This document shows positions 7,419 through 13,801 of a stretch of 23,743 nt of DNA, piece after piece. The DNA is from a virus. Both the position numbers and the translations under genes were made by a program. The notes under the pieces are model-generated. The model saw only the letters and a list, made by a program, of their open reading frames with translations, made no database searches and had not been told where the DNA came from. Within the stretch, counting starts at the first letter, position 1; each line of letters opens with the position of its first letter. The stretch is from IMG/VR virus record IMGVR_UViG_3300047562_003248, positions 1 through 23,743 of that record. One strand, written 5' to 3'.

Positions 7419-7823
7419 ATGTCTTTGATTGGAAAAAGAAGAGGGAGACCAACTACAAGAATTCAATTTGATTCTATTTTAAAAACTTTTTTAATTTTTT
7501 TGAAAAGGGAACTTAGAATTACATTTGATATTCCTGTAGTTTTTATTGATGATGCTGAGTTTGCAAAAAAATCTTATGCTTTTGGATTTATAAATCCTGA
7601 AGATAAAAGGATTTATGTTAGCATTATAAACAGACATCCCATAGATATTTTAAGAACTCTTTCTCATGAAGTAGTTCACTATAAACAACTTACACAAAAA
7701 AATACTATTAAATCTCATGCTGGGAGTGCAGAAGAAAATTTTGCAAACGCTAAAGCAGGTGAGATTATGAGAAAATATGGAAAACTTCATCCAGAATTAT
7801 TTGACTTAATGCCAATTAGGTGA
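7419..7823 (+). CDS. Putative zinc metallopeptidase-like protein (HExxH)
   Basis: This 134-residue protein has HEVVH at 83-87 and, about 18 residues later, AEENFANAKAG with E105/E106, the layout of a gluzincin in which a downstream glutamate is the third zinc ligand. The spacing and the EE-N-A-N-A pattern resemble M78/ImmA-like or SprT-like minimal proteases more than large secreted ones. There is no signal peptide; the N-terminus is basic (GKRRGRPTTR), which suggests action inside the cell or on nucleoprotein. The substrate is unknown. The stop codon (7821-7823) immediately precedes the -10 box of the tRNA promoter. Confidence 0.72.
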   Translation: MSLIGKRRGRPTTRIQFDSILKTFLIFLKRELRITFDIPVVFIDDAEFAKKSYAFGFINPEDKRIYVSIINRHPIDILRTLSHEVVHYKQLTQKNTIKSHAGSAEENFANAKAGEIMRKYGKLHPELFDLMPIR

Positions 7824-7829
7824 TATAAT
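7801..7829 (+). promoter_or_regulatory. Sigma-70-type promoter for tRNA-Ala
   Basis: TTGACT (7801-7806, 5 of 6), a 17-base spacer and a perfect TATAAT (7824-7829) with a TGn extension (TGATATAAT). The -35 lies inside the metallopeptidase gene. The expected start near 7836 is about nine bases before the tRNA. Confidence 0.75.
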
Positions 7830-7844
7830 TCTTTTTTTTAGGGG

Positions 7845-7917
7845 GGGGAATTAACTCAGTTGGTAGAGTAGCGCCTTTGCAAGGCGAATGTCAGCGGTTC
7901 GAGTCCGCTATTCTCCA
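7845..7917 (+). tRNA. tRNA-Ala (anticodon UGC)
   Basis: The 73-base cloverleaf folds as follows. The acceptor stem is 7845-7851 with 7910-7916 (one G-U pair). The D arm is ACTC/GAGT with loop AGTTGGTA. The anticodon stem is CGCC/GGCG with loop TTTGCAA and anticodon TGC at 7878-7880. The variable loop has five bases, and the T arm AGCGG/CCGCT has loop TTCGAGT. The outermost anticodon-stem pair is G-A, a mismatch. The discriminator is A7917 and CCA is not encoded, so host enzymes would have to add it. It reads GCA codons. The 5' end lies in a run of eight G (7841-7848). Confidence 0.93.
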
Positions 7918-7920
7918 TAT

Positions 7921-7928
7921 ACTAAATA
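7921..7928 (+). promoter_or_regulatory. Weak late-promoter-like element before the nucleotidyltransferase gene
   Basis: ACTAAATA matches TATAAATA at 6 of 8 positions, including the whole TAAATA core. It lies 45 bases before the start codon, similar to the 29-39 bases seen at other late genes here. Transcription would start near 7934. Confidence 0.3.
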
Positions 7929-7965
7929 CTTTATATTATGTGTAGAAGTATACTTATATAAAGTA
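7927..7965 (+). promoter_or_regulatory. Inverted repeat abutting a start codon (possible translational switch)
   Basis: TACTTTATAT (7927-7936) is perfectly complementary to ATATAAAGTA (7956-7965), with a 19-base loop. The 3' arm ends at the base before the ATG at 7966. The stem is AT-rich with a single G-C pair, so its stability is modest. In an RNA reading through from the tRNA promoter the hairpin would hold the initiation region. A late RNA starting near 7934 would lack most of the 5' arm. Confidence 0.4.
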
Positions 7966-9300
7966 ATGAAACTATTCTCAAAATTTATTACAGAAGCAAC
8001 CGCAGCATCTCAACAGGCAAACAGATTAGGTCTTGTTGGGGATGGGCATGGTGGATGGTATAACAGAGCTACTGGAGAATTTGAAGCAAAGACAGTAGGT
8101 GGATCTTTACAGTATTATAATAAGAGACAGAGAATACCTGGAAAAGATCCTAATCAAACTCCAAGAGAAAAGCAGATTGCTTCTCCTGGATACAATGAAG
8201 TTCCAGTAACTCCCCAGGTTCAACAAGTACCACAGGAGCAAATTCCTCAAGAGATTCCTCAAGAGCAAATTCCTCAAGAGATTCCTCAGGAACAAATCCC
8301 CCAAGAAGAGATTCCACAAGAACAAATTCCACTACCAAGCTTTATTCCTGTAGAAAAAACCAAACAGATATTGACAATTGTATTTGGTAGATTTAATCCC
8401 CCAACAGTTGCTCATCAAGAGTTGATGGATACTGCTGCACAATTTTCTATGGAGGAGGGTGGTGATTATGTAATCTTACCATCAAGAAGTTTTGATCCTA
8501 AAAAGAATCCTTTGGATCCGGATACAAAAATATTTTTTATGAGAAAAATGTTTCCAGATCATAGTGAGAGAATTGTTAATGATCCGAATCAAATTACAAT
8601 TTTTGATACTTTAAAAAAAGCACATAATGATGGGTATGCGAATGTAAGGATAATTTGTGGATCTGAAAGAGCAAAGGAATTTGAAAAATTATCAAATAAT
8701 TATAATGGACAATTATATGAATTTGATATTATTGAAGTTTTTCCTGTTGGAGATGTAGATCCAGATGGAAAAAAAGTAGATGCAATTTCTTCTTCAAGAA
8801 TGAGACTCGCTGCAGCAGAAGGAGATTTGGTTACATTTAGAGACTTACTTCCCAGAACAATTAAGACTAAAGAAGTGATTGAATTATTTGATTTAGTTCG
8901 ACAGGGGATGGGTATACAAGAAATGCAACAAGAAGGATATAATCTTTGGGAAATTGCACCAAAGTTTGATTTACAATCTTTGAGAGAAAATTATATTCAT
9001 AATAATATTTTTAAAGTTGGTGATATTGTAGAAAATTTAAATACTGGTCTTTCTGGAAAAATTATTCGTAGAGGAACCAACTATTTAATTTGTGTAACTG
9101 AGGACAATATAATGTTTAAATCCTGGATTAAAGATGTTTCTGAATCATATACTGAAAAACATATGTCTAGAAAGATGAGAACTCCTGGAAAAAGAAATAC
9201 TCTTATTGGTACTGACGGATATAGGAAAAATGCTATGGACGTTATGGGTGTACGTAATATAAAGAATTTCATAAATAGAAATAGAAAAAAAGTAAAGTAA
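7966..9300 (+). CDS. Nucleotidyltransferase with capsid-targeting-like N-terminus
   Basis: This 444-residue protein starts MKLFSKFITEA, closely matching the capsid-targeting sequence of T4 internal proteins (MKTYQEFIAEA). Cleavage after ITE would fit gp21 protease. A linker follows with Pro-Gln-Glu-Ile repeats (89-122). The catalytic domain begins LTIVFGRFNPPTVAH (136-150) and has ISSSRMR (274-280). These are the two signatures of the HxGH nucleotidyltransferase superfamily, closest in look to NMN/nicotinate-mononucleotide adenylyltransferases, although the first HxGH histidine is replaced by T147. The C-terminus has a small beta domain (FKVGDIVENLNTG..RRGTNYLICVTEDNIMFKSWI) and a very basic tail. 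An ATG at 7888 lies inside the tRNA and was rejected. The substrate is not certain. Confidence 0.85.
   Translation: MKLFSKFITEATAASQQANRLGLVGDGHGGWYNRATGEFEAKTVGGSLQYYNKRQRIPGKDPNQTPREKQIASPGYNEVPVTPQVQQVPQEQIPQEIPQEQIPQEIPQEQIPQEEIPQEQIPLPSFIPVEKTKQILTIVFGRFNPPTVAHQELMDTAAQFSMEEGGDYVILPSRSFDPKKNPLDPDTKIFFMRKMFPDHSERIVNDPNQITIFDTLKKAHNDGYANVRIICGSERAKEFEKLSNNYNGQLYEFDIIEVFPVGDVDPDGKKVDAISSSRMRLAAAEGDLVTFRDLLPRTIKTKEVIELFDLVRQGMGIQEMQQEGYNLWEIAPKFDLQSLRENYIHNNIFKVGDIVENLNTGLSGKIIRRGTNYLICVTEDNIMFKSWIKDVSESYTEKHMSRKMRTPGKRNTLIGTDGYRKNAMDVMGVRNIKNFINRNRKKVK
8230..8331 (+). repeat. Pro-Gln-Glu-Ile repeats, 27-bp period
   Basis: Codons 89-122 of the nucleotidyltransferase gene encode alternating IPQE and IPQEQ units. 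At the DNA level a 27-bp unit at 8239-8265 recurs at 8266-8292 with few changes. It probably forms a flexible linker between the N-terminal segment and the catalytic domain. Confidence 0.85.
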
Positions 9301-9312
9301 AAAAGTTTTCTC

Positions 9313-10788
9313 ATGAAAAAGCACATTGCTGAAGAATTACCTGCAAGAAAATTTCCACAGGCGTCTTTATCAAAAGGTGGTGATGATAAAGACCGTCAGG
9401 GTGGCGATAGAGGTCGTGAGGTTGGTGAAGGTGGAGAAAAAACTCCGGAAAAGAGAGTTAGACAAGCAGTTTACGATATTAAATATCGCGCAAGAAGAGA
9501 AAATATTCCTTTGAGAGCAGCATACACTCAATACATGCAAAATAGTTCTATGTCCGAACAAGAAAAATCAATGGTGAGAGAAAAACTTTTTGGTAAAGGT
9601 GGAATTGTAAAGGAAACATATTTGCAAGGTATTCCAGAATTAGCATCTTCCTCAGTTGCAAAGGCATTGTATAATGTTTTTGTTGAGAAAAAATCTGAAA
9701 CTATTGATTATGACCAACTTAAAAATGAATTAGAAGAATCATCTCACAACAGTGGAGAAAGAAAATATAAAGTAAGAGTTACTGATAAAAATGGAACTTC
9801 TTATGTAAGATATGCAACTCGTGAAAAAATTAATTCTCTCAGATCAAATCCAAATATTGATTCTGTCGAGATGACTGAATATGGCGAACCTTATGAAGGA
9901 GAAGCAAAAGGCGGTAAGCAAACTGCTGCGGCAAAAGCAGGTAAAGATTATGACGGAGATGGTAAAGTAGAAAGTGGTGCTAAAGAGTATCGTGGTGCAG
10001 TTCATAATGCTATTCAACGTAAAAAAGGTGGAGTTCCTGATGGTAAAGATACCTCAAGTGTAAAGGAAGAATTTCTTGGAGAGTTAACAGACGAACGTAC
10101 AATTGATGTTAAAGGTAAAAAAAAACCTAACAAAATTATCGTGCATCACAAAAATGATAATGATATGACCGAAAGTTCATATTCTAAATTTTTGGGATTG
10201 TTGAGCGAAAAGAAAATGACATCTTCTGAAAAAAAGAAGGAAAAAAAATTAAAGAAAAAATATGATGATTCTGGCATGAAGGCGAGCATGAAAAAACAGT
10301 ATGGATCAAAAAAAGGTGAAAATGTTTATTTTGCTACGATTCGCAAACAGGCAATGAAAGAAGAATCTTGTGGATCTGATGATAAAACAAAAAATGATCC
10401 AAGACAAGGTGCGACTAAAAGAAGTTTGATCAGAACTAAACTTGGTTCAATGGGAATAAACAAAGCAGTTATAATGTCAGCTTCTTATGAACCAGAAGGT
10501 GAAGTAATTGATGAAAGACGGAGAGAAGATAAAGGAAAACCAAGAAAACCACGCAATCGTGCAGTTGAACTTGTAAAGTCGAAAAATAAAGAAGGAATGA
10601 TGACCAGGAGTGGAAGAACTATTGCTCAGCACGAAGAAGACAGAGGTGTTTCTGAACGCGATCGTCCTAGAGAAGCAGAAGAAACAACCGCTGATAGACT
10701 TGCAGCAAGAAAGAATAGAGAAGCAGCAGCAAAAGCATCCGCTCAAAGAGCAAGAGAGGATGAAAATAGAAGACGCAGACTTAATTGA
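9313..10788 (+). CDS. Putative virion-associated protein, lysine-rich, with a Ca-binding-like loop
   Basis: This 491-residue protein has no recognised enzyme domain. It is rich in Lys, Glu, Gly and Arg. It contains DYDGDGKVESGAKEY, a D-x-D-x-D-G acidic loop like those of calcium-binding EF-hand or Excalibur motifs, and an internal SSYSKFLGLLSEKK (289-301) that echoes the N-terminal targeting motif of neighbouring late proteins, with a possible gp21-type LSE site. A long basic segment (KKEKKLKKKYDD) and an Arg-rich C-terminus suggest DNA or core contact. It follows the nucleotidyltransferase by 12 bases and probably shares its transcript. Virion or prohead-core location is inference. Confidence 0.7.
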   Translation: MKKHIAEELPARKFPQASLSKGGDDKDRQGGDRGREVGEGGEKTPEKRVRQAVYDIKYRARRENIPLRAAYTQYMQNSSMSEQEKSMVREKLFGKGGIVKETYLQGIPELASSSVAKALYNVFVEKKSETIDYDQLKNELEESSHNSGERKYKVRVTDKNGTSYVRYATREKINSLRSNPNIDSVEMTEYGEPYEGEAKGGKQTAAAKAGKDYDGDGKVESGAKEYRGAVHNAIQRKKGGVPDGKDTSSVKEEFLGELTDERTIDVKGKKKPNKIIVHHKNDNDMTESSYSKFLGLLSEKKMTSSEKKKEKKLKKKYDDSGMKASMKKQYGSKKGENVYFATIRKQAMKEESCGSDDKTKNDPRQGATKRSLIRTKLGSMGINKAVIMSASYEPEGEVIDERRREDKGKPRKPRNRAVELVKSKNKEGMMTRSGRTIAQHEEDRGVSERDRPREAEETTADRLAARKNREAAAKASAQRAREDENRRRRLN

Positions 10789-10790
10789 AA

Positions 10791-10798
10791 TATAAATA
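10791..10798 (+). promoter_or_regulatory. Late promoter (TATAAATA)
   Basis: An exact T4-type late promoter box, 38 bases before the start codon of the 58-residue gene at 10829. It begins just after the stop codon of the upstream gene. Confidence 0.75.
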
Positions 10799-10828
10799 CA
10801 GTAGGATACTCTTCACACGGAGGACATC

Positions 10829-11005
10829 ATGAGAGATGTATTAGTCAATGTGGTAAAACCACTGATTATCTCAGTCGCAACTCATCCAGCAGTTAAAAAT
10901 CTTGTCATTGAACTTCTTGAAAAGTATGTAAATACAACTGATAATAGTATTGACAATATGATTCTTGTAACAGTTAAAGAACTTATCTTTAAACCACAAG
11001 AATGA
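10829..11005 (+). CDS. Small protein, 58 residues, unknown function
   Basis: A strong GGAGGA ribosome binding site (10819-10824) lies four bases before the ATG, and a consensus late promoter precedes it. The protein starts MRDVLVNVVKPLIISVATHP, followed by a helical KNLVIELLEKYVNTTDNSID and a final helix. It is moderately hydrophobic but lacks a clear membrane segment. Its stop overlaps the next start (AATGA), so the two are translationally coupled. The function is unknown. Confidence 0.78.
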   Translation: MRDVLVNVVKPLIISVATHPAVKNLVIELLEKYVNTTDNSIDNMILVTVKELIFKPQE

Positions 11006-11172
11006 TTACTTGTTTGATAACGAATTGGGGATTCACTGTTGCTCTTGCATTTTTATTGACAATCTCTGAGTGGTTAGCAAAAACAAAAAGATTTGAAGAG
11101 AATGGAATATTAGATTTAATTAACCATTTTTTAAAAACACTTTTACATAAACATAAGGAAGACCAAAAGTAA
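11002..11172 (+). CDS. Small single-span membrane protein, 56 residues
   Basis: The gene starts within the end of the preceding gene (ATGA). Residues about 4-24 (CLITNWGFTVALAFLLTISEW) form a hydrophobic segment, followed by a charged tail (AKTKRFEENG..HKHKEDQK). This is the layout of a small late membrane protein. A holin or holin-accessory role with its coupled partner is conceivable but not shown. The stop codon lies in the loop of the terminator that follows. Confidence 0.75.
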   Translation: MITCLITNWGFTVALAFLLTISEWLAKTKRFEENGILDLINHFLKTLLHKHKEDQK

Positions 11173-11187
11173 AGGTCTTCTTTTTTT
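11158..11187 (+). terminator. Rho-independent terminator after the two small late genes
   Basis: GAAGACC (11158-11164) pairs perfectly with GGTCTTC (11174-11180) across a 9-base loop, followed by seven T. The last T is also the first base of a late promoter. Confidence 0.9.
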
Positions 11188-11194
11188 ATAAATA
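11187..11194 (+). promoter_or_regulatory. Late promoter (TATAAATA)
   Basis: An exact late box directly fused to the T-tract of the preceding terminator, 39 bases before the start at 11226. TTTTATA (11184-11190) and TATAAAA (11199-11205) form a short dyad around it. Confidence 0.78.
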
Positions 11195-11225
11195 TCAATA
11201 TAAAAGAATTCAAAGGTAAGGAAAC

Positions 11226-11771
11226 ATGTCTCTTTGGGGCAATAAAGATCTAGTTGCTAATACGAGCACTATCGCTGTTAATTTTAGTACATTAACTGTA
11301 ACTGGTGCTGCCACAACTTTCTCAACAGCGGGTGTTGCTGAGGGAGATGTTCTTGTAGTTGGCGCTGGTGCAACATTCGGGTATGCAGTTGTAAAATCAG
11401 TATCTTCAAACACATCTTTGGCAATTCATTCAACTGATTACTTTGTTTCTGGAATTACTACTATTGCTGCTGGTGCATCATACTTCATTACTCAACTTCC
11501 AATTTATACTTTAGGTGATGTTAATTACGATGCACCTGATGTCAAATCAAATAGAACTTCAAGCGTATTTGGTGTAGATACAACTGAACAAGCAGTAGTA
11601 AATGCTGCTTCAGGAGATGCTCGCAAATATGCAGCACCTCATGCTGGATGGGTTGGTGTTACTACTTATGTTGACACTCATGGAAATTTAAGAGTTAAGA
11701 CTGAAACATTAGTTGCAGGAAGTTCAATTGCAACAGACGCTGCTGACGACGCTAAGTATCCAGATAGTTGA
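11226..11771 (+). CDS. Putative virion structural protein, 181 residues
   Basis: The protein starts MSLWGNKDLV and is rich in Thr, Ser, Ala, Gly and Val, with a beta-strand pattern and few charged residues, as expected of a surface-exposed phage structural protein. No catalytic motif is seen. It has its own late promoter and an AAGG ribosome binding site just upstream. The middle contains VEGDVLVVG-like strands and the C-terminus includes WVGVTTYVDTHGNLRVKTETL. Assignment to the virion rests on composition and late control, not on a known family. Confidence 0.7.
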   Translation: MSLWGNKDLVANTSTIAVNFSTLTVTGAATTFSTAGVAEGDVLVVGAGATFGYAVVKSVSSNTSLAIHSTDYFVSGITTIAAGASYFITQLPIYTLGDVNYDAPDVKSNRTSSVFGVDTTEQAVVNAASGDARKYAAPHAGWVGVTTYVDTHGNLRVKTETLVAGSSIATDAADDAKYPDS

Positions 11772-11780
11772 TAATGTAGT

Positions 11781-12161
11781 ATGAGATTTGAAGAACTGAA
11801 TAAAGATAATTATTTGTTATTTGCAATTAAATTTTATGATAATCCTCAATCATTAACTAAAGAGGATTTTGATAATGATTTGAAGAGATTTAAATATGTA
11901 AAAAGACTTTTAAATCGATATAAAAACACCAAAAATATTGAAGATTTAAAAGTTCATTTAATATTAAATCATCTAATAGTATTATTCAACGTTTTTGATG
12001 ATGCAACAGTTCCTTTGTTATTTTATAATTTAGATCAATCTCATTGGCCAATTCTTAAAAGTTTTTTGATTTTTTTGAATCGTTTACCTGAGTTTCCAAA
12101 AACTACAATTAATTCTATTCAAGAAGATAAAGACTGTCTGTCATTATTGCAATCAATTTAA
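11781..12161 (+). CDS. Conserved-looking hypothetical protein, 126 residues
   Basis: The protein is helical, starting MRFEELNKDNYLLFAIKFYDN, then a basic YVKRLLNRYKNTKNIEDLK, then hydrophobic HLIVLFNVFDDATVPLLFYNL and FLIFLNRLPEF. I recall similar small proteins in T4-like phages without a defined function. It ends in a TAATG overlap with the next gene, and the three genes 11781-12815 are closely packed as one unit before gp61. Confidence 0.75.
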   Translation: MRFEELNKDNYLLFAIKFYDNPQSLTKEDFDNDLKRFKYVKRLLNRYKNTKNIEDLKVHLILNHLIVLFNVFDDATVPLLFYNLDQSHWPILKSFLIFLNRLPEFPKTTINSIQEDKDCLSLLQSI

Positions 12162-12391
12162 TGGATAAAGTAGATAAACTTATTTCAATTATTAGAATTA
12201 TTCGTGAAGAAGTTGCAATGTCAACCGCAAGTACTGCTGGAAAAGCAGGTTTTGGGGGAAGTGCTCAGGGGTTTGATCCAGGACCAACTGCAGGATATGA
12301 TAAACCTTTATTTGATGGAAGAAGTCGTGTTGCTAGAAGATTACCTCCACCATATAGGAATGCGCTAATAAATTTAAAGAGGAGAAAATAA
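12161..12391 (+). CDS. Small hypothetical protein, 76 residues
   Basis: The gene starts in a one-base overlap with the preceding stop (TAATG). A helical N-terminus (KVDKLISIIRIIREE) is followed by a Gly/Ala/Pro-rich stretch (FGGSAQGFDPGPTAGYDKP) and a basic end (RRLPPPYRNALINLKRRK). No function is recognised. The flexible middle with a basic tail suggests a small binding or structural protein. Confidence 0.7.
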   Translation: MDKVDKLISIIRIIREEVAMSTASTAGKAGFGGSAQGFDPGPTAGYDKPLFDGRSRVARRLPPPYRNALINLKRRK

Positions 12392-12392
12392 T

Positions 12393-12815
12393 ATGTTTCA
12401 ATCATCATCTACCGAAACAAAACTAGCACTACTTGAAGAGCGAATTAATGTTTATGAGCAGATGATGGAAAGGATTGATACCGCAATCCAAAAAATTGGA
12501 GAGACGAGTCAGAATATTAGTCAAATGCTCGCTGTTCACAATGAAAAGATTGAGCAATGTAATCGGACTGATAATTTAATTGTCACAATGATTGAGGATA
12601 TTAAAAAGTCTTCAAAGGAACAACATGAACAAATAAGCAAAGAGTTGGGAGAAAGGATAGAGAAAGTCGAAGAAAAAGTGGAAATAATAAATCAATTTAA
12701 ATGGAAGGCAGTGGGGGCACTTGCAATAGTTGCATTATCAATTGGGATTGCACCAACATTATCATCAGTCTTGACTAGCGCAGCGGCACCTGTTAGAATG
12801 GAGATCAAGAAGTAA
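12393..12815 (+). CDS. Coiled-coil protein with C-terminal membrane anchor
   Basis: This 140-residue protein has a long helical heptad-like region (about 8-100, with LALLEERINVYEQMMERID and ELGERIEKVEEKVEIINQF) and one hydrophobic segment at about 106-127 (VGALAIVALSIGIAPTLSSV). The architecture resembles XhlA-like and other small phage coiled-coil membrane proteins, some of which act with holins. That link is tentative. It starts right after the previous gene, with AGGAG just upstream, and ends 14 bases before gp61. Confidence 0.75.
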   Translation: MFQSSSTETKLALLEERINVYEQMMERIDTAIQKIGETSQNISQMLAVHNEKIEQCNRTDNLIVTMIEDIKKSSKEQHEQISKELGERIEKVEEKVEIINQFKWKAVGALAIVALSIGIAPTLSSVLTSAAAPVRMEIKK

Positions 12816-12829
12816 TAATTCTCCTCATA

Positions 12830-13801
12830 ATGGATTTTGTTGATTTCAAGTACATTGGTTTAGTTTCACCACGTTTACAGAAATTTAAAAGAGTTAAAGC
12901 AGATCTTTACAATTTTCGATGTCCTATTTGTGGCGATTCTCAAAAAAATAAAAATAAGACCAGGGGATATTTTTACTCAGTAAAAAACAATACAAACTTT
13001 AAGTGTCATAATTGTGGCGCTAGCATGTCGTTTAATAATTTTCTTAAAGAGATAGATCAAACTTTACATAAGCAATATTCTCTAGAAAAATTTAAAGAAG
13101 GGCATACGGGTAGAAATTTTGTAGTTGATGAACCTAAATTTGAATTTAAAAAACCTATTTTTAAAAAAAAAATTGATTTACCGAAAGCATCTGAGGTTTT
13201 AGTTGCTAAAGAATACTTAGAAAATAGAAAATTAAATCCCGAAAAGTTTTATTTTGCTCACAAATTTAAAGAGTGGGCAAACACTCAAAAACAAACTTTT
13301 TCTCAAGTTATTCCTGAAGAGTCACGCATAATCATACCTCTTTATGATTTTGACCACAATCTCATCGGGTTTCAAGGGAGATCACTAACTTCAAAGTCTG
13401 TTAAATATATTACCGTGATGCTTTCTGATGACGCTCCAAAAATTTATGGACTTGACCAAGTTGATTTTTCGAAACCCATTTACATTGTTGAAGGACCCTT
13501 CGATTCCACATTTGTACAAAATTCTGTTGCTATGTGTGGGTCCGACGTTAATATTGGGTCGTTTGGTTGGAGCGATTATATTTACGTTTTTGATAACGAA
13601 CCACGTAATCGAGAAATCGTCAACCGAATATCAAAAACCATCGACAGAGGTGATAAAGTGATCATATGGCCATCATCAATTCAGCAAAAAGACATCAATG
13701 ACATGGTTCTCTCTGGACTTAATGTCATGGATGTGTTAAAATCAAATACCTACTCAGGTTTAGAAGCAAAAATTAAGTTTAACAATTGGAAGAAAATATG
13801 A
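12830..13801 (+). CDS. 61: DNA primase gp61
   Basis: This 323-residue protein (T4 gp61 is 342) has an N-terminal zinc-binding module with C31, C34, C59 and C62 (CPIC..CHNC). It has a Toprim-like catalytic core with VEGPFDS (E221, D225) and a later acidic DNEPRN (D255), followed by KVIIWPSS. gp61 makes the RNA primers for lagging-strand synthesis on the gp41 helicase. In T4, 41 and 61 are near neighbours. Here more than 6 kb of accessory and late genes separate them. Its stop overlaps the nrdA start (ATGA). Confidence 0.93.
   Translation: MDFVDFKYIGLVSPRLQKFKRVKADLYNFRCPICGDSQKNKNKTRGYFYSVKNNTNFKCHNCGASMSFNNFLKEIDQTLHKQYSLEKFKEGHTGRNFVVDEPKFEFKKPIFKKKIDLPKASEVLVAKEYLENRKLNPEKFYFAHKFKEWANTQKQTFSQVIPEESRIIIPLYDFDHNLIGFQGRSLTSKSVKYITVMLSDDAPKIYGLDQVDFSKPIYIVEGPFDSTFVQNSVAMCGSDVNIGSFGWSDYIYVFDNEPRNREIVNRISKTIDRGDKVIIWPSSIQQKDINDMVLSGLNVMDVLKSNTYSGLEAKIKFNNWKKI

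Noticed and set aside
7845-7917. Attachment site for integration at tRNA-Ala
   Set aside because: No integrase gene and no duplicated tRNA 3' end are visible, and the replication gene set is that of a lytic T4-like phage.
7888-7965. Upstream start for the nucleotidyltransferase inside the tRNA
   Set aside because: The ATG is in the tRNA anticodon arm/variable loop region and would add 26 residues that hide the targeting-like N-terminus. The ATG at 7966 fits better.
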